Shown here one piece after another: positions 1-11,987 of a stretch of DNA of 25,364 nt. The DNA comes from Terana coerulea. Its lineage: Eukaryota > Basidiomycota > Agaricomycetes > Polyporales > Phanerochaetaceae. The DNA lies in the NCBI GenBank assembly GCA_024811115.1, contig JAKOGH010000774.1, positions 1 to 25,364 on the forward strand, in the 5' to 3' direction. Within the stretch, counting starts at the first letter, position 1. Each line of letters begins with the position of its first letter. A program made the position numbers and the translations under genes. The notes under the pieces were generated by a model, which did no database searches, was not told the origin of the DNA, and saw nothing but the letters and a program-made list of their open reading frames with translations.

Positions 1-3000
1 TCAGATCCCAGACTCGGACTGTGGTGTCCTCTGATCCAGATGCGAGGCTGCGACTGTCAGGTGAAAATGCAATGCACTGTATGTCTCCATTGTGGCCTGC
101 GAGGGAAGCCGCATTGCCTCGGACGTGGATGAGCTCCAAAGACGCACAGTGCAGTCCCATAGCCAACAGCAATGCAAGAACTGTCGGGCGCAAATGCGAC
201 ACAGTTCACATTCGATGTCCTGCAGCTCCTTGAGAACCCGGCCGTCTTCTGCTGCTCGTACGCACAGCCCTCGGGAGGATGCAGTTGCTACCGCTTGCCC
301 ATCTGGGGAAAATGCGACCGCCTGCACCCATCCTTGGCTGTCCCGATCGCCGTCGATACGGAGGGTTTTACCTGAACACCTCCCACATCGGGTTGTCCCA
401 TCCCGGAGCTGACACTAGGCGGGAGCCATCTGGCGAGAAGCACACGGACCAAACCCAGTCTGTGTGCCCGAGAAGACGCAGAAGCGCACCATGCCCCGTA
501 TTTGTGTCCCATATTCGGATGGTCTTGTCATGCGAGGCTGTTGCAACAAGGCTCCCATCAGGGGAGTATGCTATGGCACGAAAGTAACCAGTGTGCGCTT
601 CCTGGGTGGTGAGGAGCAGCCGGCCACTGGCAATGTCCCTGATAGTGAGGTGATGATCGTTGGTAGCGGTCGCAACCCGATTGCCATCAGGAGAAACGGC
701 AGAAGCGCCCCAGCCGTTGTGAAGGAGATGAAGTCATTAGATGCAGAAGGCGACGGATCGCTGAAGTGGAGCCTGCGGGGGATGTGGGCATGAATCGGCG
801 GAATAGAGGGCTGGTCGGAGGAAGAGCCGGGATGACGGACAGATACAGATGGCAAGCCGATTCCTCGATGACATCCAGCCTGCGATTGGCACGGAGACAG
901 CTCCAGGCCTCCATTGCAAGTGTCGCCGCACTCGGAGCCGACACATTCGAGCCTGGTCCCTTGAATTGATAGATACAAATACATGTTAGATACCGTCGAA
1001 CTTGAGATGTGATCACATACCATGTCAAAGTCTGCAATCTGTCGGAGGGTATCAAGCGCAATATACTTTAGTATCCCCAGTAGACTGAGCACTTCGAGCC
1101 AGAAGAGAAGCTTCTCTGAAATTAGCTGCTGTGTCAAATCGTGGAGCCTTGAATCGAAGTGTTGGCCGGATGCTGCCTTCTTGAGATGATCCTGCAGAAA
1201 CTTGCATACACGAGCGACTGTGATATGTGTTGGGCGATGCGTTCCCGAAGGCTAGTAATCTGCGCGTTCATCTCGTACGAAGACTCAAGCTGACAGATGT
1301 TGAATTTGAGCCCTCGGCACAATGCTCCTATACACCCGTGGGCCATTGCCCTATGCCACGTAGGATCTGCAGACACGAAGAATGGACCGCTGCGCTTAGG
1401 GTCAATCAAGTAGTCGCGAAAGGATGTGTGCAGGGGTTGTACAATGCCCTCCACGTCTTCTGAGGCTACGTTGCTGAGCAGCGAGCCCATGTACCCGAGA
1501 ACGTTGCCCGCATCTAGATCTTGGTCTTCGCTTCCGGTAGAGAGCAGAAGTTCCTGCAAGGCCGTCCGGGATAGCGGCCTCTTGGCAAAAGCACTGCGGC
1601 GATGACCAAGCGAAACCTTTCCATGCCGCGATCGTCCGATGTGAGAAACACTTGGCCAAGTACCGCGGTATACAGGGAGTCCAAATGATCCTCGGCATGT
1701 CCCCCAGATCCAGACCTGACCAAGAGCTCATATCGATCACGTGGAGTAGACCCTCCTTGGCCAGGGGCACGTATCACTGAACAAGAAAGAAAAGCCCATT
1801 GGAAGAGCCCTTGAGCCGCCTCGGTAAGCTCTTTGCAGTCCTCTTCGTCGATGCTTGGATGATATTGTTTCAACTCCCCTAGAGATATATCGGAAAATGC
1901 TCGTCATTGGTGGAAAAGGAGCTGAGCACGTCAATGCTCTGCGCAAGAATGAGTTCAGAATGGTCTGCCTGCGTGAAGGGGATGATGTCGTTCTCCAAAC
2001 GTGACGTGATGAAAAAGCGTAGGTTGGCTGGAAGGTCCTGGGCTCGCTCCAAGATGAGGGATATCAGCGCAGCCCGTTTGTTGCATCGCCGCTTTCGTCC
2101 AACGCGTCGAGTACAACGACCAGTGGGCCGACGAGGGTGAGCTTCTTGAGGGGCTCTAGTAGAAAGTGCTTGAACTGGTCCATGAGATCCTTCGTCCCTT
2201 GAAGCGAAGTCTTCTTGCCGACGGCGGCAGAAAGTGCGCGGTAGACACCGTCATCGAGCTCGGCGAGGTCCTTCGCGATGGTTGGCAACACAAGCTGAAT
2301 ACGGTCGGGCGCGTTCCGGCTGAAGGCGAACGAGGACCCAAGCCGACCTAGTGCTCCGACGCGCTGGGCCACCGAATGAGCGATTGTCGATTTTCCCTTC
2401 CCGGCGAGGCCGTGGAGCAGAAATATGCGAGGTGCGTCTGGCTGTGTCACCCACTCCATAATGTCCTTCAGAATGTCCACTCGAGTACCCTCTAAGCAGC
2501 ACTTGCTGGAGCCCAATGTTGCGCCGTCGGCGTAAGGCATCTTCATCAAGTCAAGTCTCGTTCCTAATGCGAATAAATGGTATGTCAAGGCATTCTCGAA
2601 TCACCAAACCAGAAATAAAATGTTTATCGGATAATAGGTTGGATACGAAGGATGCAATTAATGTACATGGAAGTGAAAACGTACCGATGGAATCCAGGCT
2701 ATTCGTAACCCGGGTAACCACAATCTCCTTCAGCTCCCTCAGTTCTCCAACTCCAGTGGCGACGGCCGCATTGAGCATATTCGCAGATATGGCCAAATGG
2801 ACCAGGACGCGGTCCTCAAACTCCTTCCGCAATGTGTCCAAGGCGGTGGCATACTCGTCAATCTGGGAGCCCATGGTTGTGTTGGCAGAGAAGTACTGCT
2901 TGTCTGACCGTGGGCGTGCGTGAGTATGCGCCGTTCTCTGCAGTAGAGGAAGCCAGAGCAACGTACATGTTGATGAATGCGCATAGTCACGAAGAACAAT

Positions 3001-4160
3001 GGAACACTCGACTGTCTGCAACGATATACGTTCGAAGAGGTCCTGCGCGTTATTGATCGTGGTATCACAGTCATGGAGATGGGCGACGATGCTGTAGAAG
3101 GTGTCGATCTTCTCAATCAAGTCGTGAATCCTCTTGTCGATGTCTTGCTTGGACTTGTAGAACTAACCTCAACGGCGTCAATACAACAGAGGCGGGAGAT
3201 ACCGAAGCTACATGTACCCACCGTATATGCGACGGAAAGAATGCTCCACGCGAGGTCTGCGTATGGATGCACCTACGAGATGAAGGGATAAGAAGTGAAC
3301 ATCTACGTAGCCAAGAACCATGCACGTACCTTGCTAAGTTTGCTCATCAGGTCGTTGAATATCTTGATTTTTTCGAGTAGCTGGCCGCAGATCTCGGCTG
3401 TCGATTTCGTCGCTTGGATAAGGCCAGTAGCTGGATCCACGTTCTTGATAAGAGACCCTTCCTCCCTCGGCGCGAGCTGCTTGACTTGCTCGAGTAGTGC
3501 CTTGACAGTCGCTACCGGATTGAACGATCGGATGTAAGCAATAGTGACTGCGGGTGAAGTATGCACGGCGTACCGTCACATGTGATATTGAGCCATAGTG
3601 TTACTTCAGGGTCCATAGAAACCTCAATCGCTGGGAGGAAATGCATAATCGGTAAAGAGCTCATACATGGAATCATCTTGCGACGTACGCTTTCCGTTCA
3701 AAATCACGTCAGCATCCACATCAGTGGTGCCGCTCCGGACAAGTTTTGTCTTCACGAGTTTGCTACGACTCCATATCTCCGTGGCGAGCTTGGCCGGCAG
3801 TACCAGCCCACTGGTATCTTCGATGTTAGTATCGCTTGGAATATATGCCGGAGAAGAAGTTTTACGCACCAGTCAAACGTCTGATTCCATTCTGGGTCGC
3901 GCGATTTCTTCGAGGACTTTGTCTGGAGAAACTTGCTCTCGCCTCTCTTGAAAACGACATAGTAGTGACACTTTGCATTCGGAAGTCCCGTAGCTTTCAC
4001 AACTAAGCGAAGCATCAGCTCTCATTGGCTCGTCTGTCAGAATTCCAGTAGCGCACCTGTGAGCTTCAGCGCGACTGCATTGCTCCCGGTTGGAGAACTC
4101 GGGCTATAATCAGGTCAGAGACGGGTCGTTGACGTTACGGATGCGCACTCACGAGGCCAT
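1..4160 (-). CDS. NLR-like protein, C2-NACHT-WD40, 3' end off window, frameshifted
   Basis: Fungal NLR-type signalling protein; relatives act in non-self recognition and programmed cell death, probably in the cytosol. I start it at the ATG of 4158-4160: an 8-base first exon (reading Met-Ala-Ser across the junction) splices to an exon that leads into a C2 domain (about 4105-3600; motifs [16 protein letters not shown] and DPEWNQTFD). A helical linker follows (3545-2690), then the NACHT ATPase with Walker [10 protein letters not shown] near 2395 and Walker [12 protein letters not shown] near 2110, a sensor-like ITSR near 2010, the helical arm (1880-1030), and at least six WD40 repeats (about 720-1) with repeated FSPDG and IRIWD motifs. 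The repeats run off the left edge, so the C-terminus is missing. The frame must be shifted by one base about ten times (for example 2077-2079, 1876-1879, 1582-1590, 1198-1200, near 720, 380 and 100-190). The domain order is certain; whether the gene is functional is not. Confidence 0.86.
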
Positions 4161-7100
4161 TTCGAGCTTCGGTCGTTCAGAGGTACGGGGGGCTTCAGAG
4201 GCGATCAGGTTGTGCGAGGTGTGCGGAAAACAGGTACGCAAGACGCCCGTGGCTGTACGAACATGCTTGCAGCCTCGTGGACAGCTTCGATGTCAAGGGT
4301 CCATTTGAACCTAATCTCAAAAGCACAGACGGCCCAGCTTTGCGAACCGCCTTGCTCTCGGATCCTTGGCTGAAACAACAAAGGGCACGACGTGAGAGTA
4401 TGCGTGACGTGCATGCTATCACGCGCCTTCCATCAAGGTTCTTCTGTTGAGCATACGCGGAATTGTTAACGTCACTGGGCGGAAGTGGAGGAGCGCTGAG
4501 CACTAACCTTTGGGCAATGCTACCATGTCTACGGTGAGCAGCTATGACTCCGGCCGCCGGCCCCGGGGCAATTCAGGTGGACTTAGCCCTTCGAAACAGC
4601 TGCTAAGAGTGTTCGGGAATTGCCATCTTAGCATCCAGGAGCACTCAATCGTATTTGGTCGCTGCACCAGCATAGAGGAGACGGATGCCCGGTTGTACTT
4701 GCCTCGTAGGTCAGCGTCGACGAAAGGAAACGTGGGACTCCAAGCGCTCAGCGTGGACTGGACGGATGCGCTTTGATGATGCGCCATCAGCATCCAAATG
4801 GAGATGGCGGGCAATTGTGGCGTGAGAAGCTTGTGCTCATTTTGCGTGAGGATTCCTTGCACCTATCGGCTGCTTAGGAGCCTGTGTCAGAGCAGGTAGT
4901 GGGTCAAAGACGCAATCACAATGGAAGGGAGAAGCAGTATTTAACATTGCTCGAATCAACAGAAACCAATCTACGGGTAATTCTGTCGAGGCCCCGGACA
5001 TCGTGCCCTAAGGGATGGATTAAGGCGACATTTTCAACGCTCAAGTGTGTGAATTATCAAACAAATGACACGAAACCGTACTGCAGACCCCTAGTCGCCG
5101 GCGGGTGGCCTCATACGATACATTCACACGGGCTGTTCGTGGTCACAGCGGTGAACAGTGCAGGGTGGCTACTCAAGTGAAGGATTAGCACTTATGAAAG
5201 AATACAGTTGGCCGTAGGGCATACCTTTGATGCTGCGTTGGCCACACTTCCCAGGGTCACTTCTACCACCTGCCTATCCTTTCAGAATTCCACCAGTCGC
5301 TTCATGCGCGACCGCTGAGGTAAGGAGACTCAACTGTACTTGTGGTCCTCGAGTCGGATAGCGATGGCGCAATGATATTTAGGGGTCGACATCCTTCTGA
5401 GAACTGATACAAAAATTTGTAGAGGGTCTGTATGTTGTGAGTTCAGGAACAGACCTCGGCATATAGCAAGTAAACGCACCTCTGCGAAAATGAATACATG
5501 CTTCAAACGCCCCTGCCATCTTTTTGACTCCGATCGTTCCGATAGGCGGGTTTGGCCATCCCCGTCGCTTCTAACAACCACGGCTATGTCTGCAGATATT
5601 TGTTCATGCTGATCGGGGCGATTAGGACAGTCAACGACAACAATTCGTACATTGGTTCCGCAGAACGTGAGTGCAGCATGCGCGGTACTTTGAACCGCTT
5701 GAGTCCAAGTGTCTGCACGAATTCGTGATGAGTAACGTGTCCAAAGAAGAATACAAATAGCAGACGGACCCCCACGGTTGCTGTTATGTCTCCGTCCACG
5801 CCCTGCGTGGCTTGCACACTCCAACTCTCATGTACTCGCCGGCTTATTTCTTCAGATATGGAGCATGATTGACATCCAGCAGGTAGCTGATAACAGCTCG
5901 TGGGCCGAGGACAGTAGCCCAAGTTCGCCAGGGCAATGCCGCGCTGCGCTGCGCACGGGGCACGTTAGCGGAGGATATGGATAGTTGTGCTTGCGATAGT
6001 TATATACGTCAGTGTGAGGTAGAGCATACAGACTGCAACGTGAATACGCACCAACTCCCAGACTGACGATGCGCTCTGACAAGGCGTTCCGACTTTGCGT
6101 GGCTTAGAACCGACGACTTAGCCGGTGCGCTAGCGATTGACAACTTCGGGAGATGTGTCGGCATCCGGCGTGCGCGATGCTGGCGGACTATCCGTGATCG
6201 GATGAATTCACGGGCCAAGGCGGATGTATAGAGACGTACGGTGACCATTGTCTTTGGGGTTTCCATCCTACAAAGATACGAAGCGTAGCTTTTTGCAGCG
6301 AGGGAGCGAGACTGAATCGTGGACGTGCAGCACGAGCAGGGGACGTTGCCTTGTTTCCTCGATCGACGTTCGTCGATGTGCAAAATATGGTGCAGGTTGT
6401 CGGCACCACAGTTGTGATTCTATGACATCTATAGAACTTCAGCGTGTCCCAAGCTGCGCTAGACAATGGAGTACGCACTTATTTTCGACCGTTACTTCTC
6501 TTCCGCCCTTCACGCTCACGTCAAGGGTCGCAGCAACAATTCTATTCCCAACGTCAACCTGAGACAGCTCACCGCCGAGAAGATATGTACGTACTATCAC
6601 AGATCCGTGTAGTCGGCTCACGGATCGTAGCATGCTTTCCAGAAAAGGGAGTTGAGACTAAGGCGATGGCGAGCAGGGCAATCTGAAGCGCAGTCTGGGA
6701 TGCGGAAGATTGTGCGCGGTAAGCGTATGCCTGGCAGACATGAGCACGACGAACTTACAAGCGTGTATGTTTCCAAGTTCAGGTCTCACGGTCGAAGAAT
6801 CAGTGTTGCGTGCGGAGAAGTGCAGTGGGAGACCAGAGGGGGCGGGCCGAGACAGGGTAGATGGGCATTCGACGAGGAGCCTGGTAGGACATGTTGAAAG
6901 GAGCCATACACTCCAAACGACGAACAAGAGCGCTTTTGGAGCCGTCCAAGGGGCAGTGTACACTCGCGTGTTATCGACGCGTAGATAAACGCATTGCAAG
7001 AGGGTGAGGCCGCCGTGGGTGGGTCCGAGCGAGGGCTGCTCAGACTCGGAGTCGGAGTACTTGGGCTACAACGTGTGTCGGCATATTCAAACGGTGTGAG

Positions 7101-9079
7101 CTGTAGAAGTACTTGTGCTGAGTACGCAGGCGATCGGCCTGCAGAGGGACGCGTCGAGGGCCAGGGCAAAGCAGGAGAAAAGTCAAGTCGGATCGCCAGC
7201 CTGAGGATCGGTCCCGGAGCCTGGGCGGCGGCCACAGGCGCTCCGAGACGAGTGTTCCGTCACGGATCAACGGCTACTCGTGGTGACTCCGACAGCTTGC
7301 CGAGAGCTTTTCTTTCCCTGCGCCTCAGGCCTCAGGCCTCACTTCCACCTGGGGCCCGAGTCCTAGGCCTGTCCATTGGCACCATGGGCCTCTCTCTGCA
7401 CAATCGCTTCACTCTTTTGCGCTACTGAGGCGATGGCTGGCTCCCGTTGACATAACCGCGTTCGATCACGCCCCTCGTCACCCGCCTGTTCTCCTCTCTC
7501 TTCCCGCCCTCTCGCATCTTGCCTCGGTCTCCTGCAAATCCCAGGTGTACGCAGCGACATAGCGACGGGCGCGCGTTTTCCCAATGGCAAATGTGCTGTT
7601 CATCCGGACCGTCGCCAGGCAGGCACCTACCACATGCACGGCCGTAGTCCTCAACCTCAAACCTCAAACCCCAAAGCGCATACCGCACTTCACCTCATCT
7701 TCCTTACCTTCGCGCCGATTGCTGTAGGAGAAATTATTGGCGAATGGCTTCTTCGGAGTCGGGATGGCATTGCAAGCATTGGACGCCAGGTGAGTCGTTT
7801 TGCCCTTGCAGGGGTGCATCGCCTGACACTCGCCGCGGTCAATTGCAGAAACGATGTACCTTTCTATCGTCTTGAAAGGTGAGCCGCGACGGTCCGGAAG
7901 GCACTTTTGCGAGATGCGATCGAGAATGACCGTGGCTTCAGGTTTGTGAGGTCTTCGTACTTCAGCAGAAGGCTGACTGACGGCTTCCGGACGTCAATCA
8001 AGAAACATCAACCAAACTTGAGTTCCGATATTCACCACTGCGGGACGGTGTTGCCTCCCACACTCTCAGCGTGAGCCGTCGGCAGCAGCCACCCGAAGTC
8101 AATGTACGCCGTCATCCGTACTTTACCCCTCCGACCATATTGCCGCTCCGACGCCGTTCACCACAATGTCTGGGCTCCAATACACCACCCTTCTCACCAA
8201 AATGGGGTTATCCGCCCGAGTAAAAGGCAGAGCTGGCGAGGCGAGCAGCGGCTCGTGATGGAAAGGTTATAATCCAGTACGTATCGCATTTACGACTATA
8301 TGTTTACCGCTGACTTCACACGTTCATCAGCGCTGACTCGGCAAGACAGCTCACTACGAGCAGTGACCATATTTAGGTGCGTATGGACTGCACGGTCGGT
8401 GTATTCGTACTGACGTTAGTATTGCTGCAGGCCATGCGCTTCACTACCGCGCATTTGCACAAGACGAAAGCGCTATAATGTCGAGGCTGAGGAAGTACTC
8501 GGGCAGTCCCTTCGCGAAGATATGCGCGCCATCGACGCTTCATGCACTATCGAGCTCGGTGATATTGCCCTCACGCCCACCTATGTCTGACTTTGCGAAT
8601 ACTACCTTCCTTCTCATTACGGCGAAGTCTGCACTGCTACACAAAGGTGCCAGCTTATTGGTGGTCCTTGTACATCGTGCGCCCCCTCAGTATCCCGCTT
8701 CTCTCACGCATATCCAACTTGCAGGGCCCTCAAGTCTCATCGCCGAGAGTTACCAAAACAATGAAAGCCAATCGGCCAGCGACTGAACAGCCGTCTCCAC
8801 CTGGATCATTTGCGCCAGTCGATGAATTCCAAGGAGAAGCTTCCCTGCGCGATTGCAGCCAATGCCCCCACTTATGCGCGATGGGCACGTAGTTTCATCG
8901 TGCGGGCTTGGATAATGCCTGAAATTTACCTCCAAGTGTTCTTTGGGTCCAGACCCAGTATTTCCGTCTCACCGAACGCACAACCCAAGCTACTTTTCGA
9001 ATCGGAACGGCGGGTTTTCTATTCCATTGCTTTGATTTTCCCTCAACCATCTACCTACGACGACCTTACGAATACCGGC
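4161..9079. other. Intergenic stretch without a defensible gene
   Basis: Almost 5 kb between the NLR start and the phosphotransferase fragment. Open frames exist on both strands (longest about 164 codons, 5330-5824 minus), but they overlap each other, show no recognisable motif and have no consistent splice pattern. The first few hundred bases should hold the NLR promoter. A CT-rich tract at about 7470-7530, typical of fungal promoters and 5' leaders, is followed by intron-like signals (donor GTGAGT at 7791, acceptor TTGCAG at 7849, donor GTGAGC at 7879), so a short or decayed plus-strand transcript near 7630-7880 is possible. A second intron-like unit runs from about 8376 to 8430. I see no RNA gene or transposon ends. 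Confidence 0.5.
7322..7341. repeat. Short tandem repeat, 7-base unit GCCTCAG
   Basis: The unit GCCTCAG occurs twice in full and a third time nearly complete, head to tail. It lies in GC-rich non-genic DNA; no function is suggested. Confidence 0.8.
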
Positions 9080-9319
9080 TTGGCCACGATGATGTCCATC
9101 TCTTTCTCCTCTGGCGGGAGTATCTACTATGCCAGGGACTTAAAAGGGCTCTCGGGGAGCGAGGACATCCCACTTGACGAGCAGGGTGAGAGCACCCCGC
9201 TCGAGGAGGCGCGATTTTGTATCGGCTCTGGCATATCAGTACCACTGTGGTATGGACGAAGGGAACCACTGAACGTATTCCGCGGACCATGTGCATTTGA
9301 TGTAAATTGTATGACATAG
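9080..9319 (+). pseudogene. Fragment of AIM9/APH-like phosphotransferase
   Basis: A short open stretch ending in a stop at 9319 resembles the middle of the fungal aminoglycoside-phosphotransferase-like family (AIM9-like, protein-kinase fold). The resemblance rests on a GSIYYARDL block, a FCIG block and a PLWYGRREPLNVFRGPC block, which occur in this order and spacing in that family. In full-length relatives the frame continues for several hundred residues after the RGP motif; here it stops after about nine more codons. I find no upstream kinase N-lobe and no downstream catalytic loop. The open frame extends back to 8810, but that part is not recognisable. It lies tail to tail with the GMC gene, whose stop is only 81 bases away. 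It is most likely a truncated relic; the family call rests on memory of the motif pattern. Confidence 0.45.
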
Positions 9320-9399
9320 GGTGATGGTATGGATGACGGCTTTGTGAAGTGTAGCCGACACTCGTGAAACCACTTTACCGCGCCGAGAGCCTGAGCGCT

Positions 9400-11987
9400 T
9401 CACACTGCCGACTTCAGGATGTCCGCTGCCTGGGTGATTCAATTCTGAATCAGACCTAGCGAATACCTGGCACTAAAACGCACCTTTTCGCCGATAGCGT
9501 AGGCAACTGATTGAGTGTGACAGGAGAGTTGCTGCACGACAGTCTTAGATAAAAACTTTGTATAAACAGCAAAGTGCTCTTACCAGTGGTAGGATGGAGG
9601 CATCGGCCTACAAGCAAAACGAGGTGAGCCAAAGTCGGCTAATAACCCAGTAAATGCACATACCACGCGTAGATTGCTCGTTCCATACACCTTCAGATCT
9701 GCATCGACGACACCACCATCCGCGGCAGGAAGCATCGCGGCCGTGCCCACCGGATGATACACCGGCCCGCAGAAATCCTTCACATACTCCGTCAACCCCG
9801 CCTTTCCCCTAGCGATCGTCTCCTTCGACGGGACGACAGGCTCCTTGACCTGGAGGCCGAGCGGCGGCGTGTCGAGCAACTTGAGGGCGTACTGCAGGAT
9901 GTGCACGACGAGGTCGAGGTCGGCCGTGTGGGCGAAGTAGTTGGGGTCGATCGCGGGCGGCGCCAGGGGGTCGGCTGAGCTGATGTGCACCGTGCCGCGC
10001 GAGAGCGGGTGGGTGAGGGCGCAGAAGAACGAGGTGTAGCGCTTGCCGGGTTCTGCGGGAGGCACGTACGGCATGGGCTGGCGACCGGCCCACTGTAACA
10101 ACCTATAAGGAGCCGGTCATGTTGTTTTAGCCTCGTGTTTGCGCGTGACTCACTCGGCTTGCGGGTGCCGCTCGTCCGCAAACAATCTCTTTTGCACCTC
10201 GTACTGTTTCTGCAATCCAGCTCGGAGGGACGGAATGGCGTTGGCGAGCACCTCTGTGTTACGGGCCTCCGCCTGCGCTTGCCAGCCCGCTACTTCTTCC
10301 TTGGTGCCAAGAGCGGGGGCAGGGATGAATACGAATGCGCGTGGAGGGATGGATGCAAAAGTCCCTTTTTCTCCTTGCTGCAACGCGCCGCAACGGTAAG
10401 CACAGAGGCCATGTCGCCAGCAGCAGATACATACTAAAGCTCTTCATGATGCTTGATAGCTTCGGGGCTGGTGAGAATATCTGGAGTTTCATCGTCGGTG
10501 ACAACCTCCGCGACGGTGCAAACACCAATGTGGTCCTCTGTAAATCGTTCATGAGTGAGAGCGCAAACGAAGGATCATTCACACGCACGCAAGTTCTCGC
10601 CTACACCGGGCAGATCGATAATAGTTGTGATCCCGTGTTTGGATAGGATGCTCGGATTGCCGATCCCTGACAGTTCTAAGATCTGAGGGGTCTGGAAGGT
10701 GCCTGAGAAGAGCGTGAGCACAAGATCATTACCAGACCCATGTGCAGTTCTTACCGGCTGAGAGAACAACATCCCGCTTCACGTTCTCAATGTGCAAGGT
10801 GGCCCCTTTGTGAACGAGCTCCACGCCAGTCGCCCTTTGCAAAGCACCGTCACTCCTCAGAAGAACCTGCAAATGGTAAGTCACTGCCCTGCACACGAGA
10901 TCATAAAGCATACCTTCGTCACTTGCGCCTCGGTGAGTACAAGAAGGTTTGGGCGGTGGAGGTTGGGATCGAGATACGCTGACGCAGCTGACGACCGAGT
11001 CGCAGTAACAGAGTCGATGGACAAAATTGAAGTCACGGAGCCGTCGTTGAATCCACTGCCCTAACACAGATTTAGACGTGAGGGGGAGCGAAGATGTCAT
11101 GGAGAGATGCCACTCACTGTCTCGGGATTTCTACGGACACCCAAAGCCTCGGCGGTGTCGAACAATTTCAGCGGAAGGTCAGTATTGGTGGGCCCATAAG
11201 ACTTGATGACGGGACCTGTGATAATGCTCTTAGTCGCTTCAAGAACAGGAAGAGCTGGTAAAACAAACCGCTGGTGCCATGAAATGCTGGATTAGGTTTC
11301 GCAGCATATTTCTCTGCGTCTGCGTCCGAGAGTCCGCTGGGCTGCAGGGTCTCGCTCTGCCAAGGGAATTGAACATTGAGGTTGCGGGACGAAGCAGGGT
11401 ACGTTCACGCACCTTCTTCATGTAATGCAACAACGACTCCCAGTTCCAGCCTTTTGAGCCAAGCTCCTCCAGGGCGTCGATCTCACTTTTGACGGTCGGA
11501 ACATCCCCATGAAGTTGTTCTGCAGTGGCGATTCAGCATACATGTTACTGCCCAATAGCGCGAAACGCACCAGCGAGGAACCTCCGAGTCCCTTGCCGCG
11601 GGGCTGGAGAACAACTCGGTTGTTGGCTCCGAGTCTTTCTTGCGGAACGGAGAGGAAAGTCCAGTCAAACTTGGGGTTGGCAATGGTACGGCCCATGTAT
11701 CCTAATATACCGAATTAGCGTCGTAATTGCTGGGAAGATTCGCGCAGCTGCGGCGTACCAGGGACATCGATCTCAGGCGTAGGACCGTGGTGCACGCCGG
11801 CTTCAACAACCAGTACAGTGAGGTTGGGATCCTCACTCAAACTTCGCGTCCAGCGCATTAACTTCCAGTCTATAGCAAAGAAACGCGAAGCGTACCGTGC
11901 CGCAAGTGCAAGTCCGGCCGTGCCACCGCCGACGATGAGGTAGTCGACCGTGGAGCGAGATATCTCAGGGTAACTGACCAGAGGCAT
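9400..11987 (-). CDS. GMC oxidoreductase (choline dehydrogenase/alcohol oxidase-like), intracellular
   Basis: FAD-dependent glucose-methanol-choline oxidoreductase that would oxidise an alcohol to an aldehyde, passing electrons to O2 or another acceptor. It starts at the ATG of 11985-11987 and ends at the stop at 9400-9402, with 15 exons and 14 short GT..AG introns. Visible motifs in order: N-terminal dinucleotide-binding DYLIVGGGTAGLALAAR; a GMC signature-1-like block PRGKGLGGSSLV (about 11570-11610); signature-2-like block SAGTFQTPQILELSGIG (about 10660-10770); C-terminal YHPVGTAAM with the catalytic His (about 9740); and the second catalytic His in SCHTQSVAYAIGEK (about 9510). There is no signal peptide, unlike the GMC gene at 16088, so it is probably cytosolic or peroxisomal. 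One exon of 24 bases sits at 9584-9607. A single base appears to be missing in the T5 run at 10366-10370 (A-run on the coding strand): without it the exon following the intron is out of frame. Substrate cannot be told from sequence. Confidence 0.9.

Noticed and set aside
3551..3576. A 26-base GT..AG intron in the NLR gene
   Set aside because: It would keep the frame, but it is too short for the spliceosome. A missing base near 3573 explains the frame change better.
5330..5824. Minus-strand open frame of 164 codons
   Set aside because: No family motif, overlaps other frames of similar length on both strands, no neighbouring splice pattern and no promoter-like context; most likely chance.
6994..7428. 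Plus-strand open frame of 144 codons in GC-rich DNA
   Set aside because: Arg/Gly/Ser-rich translation with no motif; an equally long frame lies on the other strand, as expected in GC-rich sequence.
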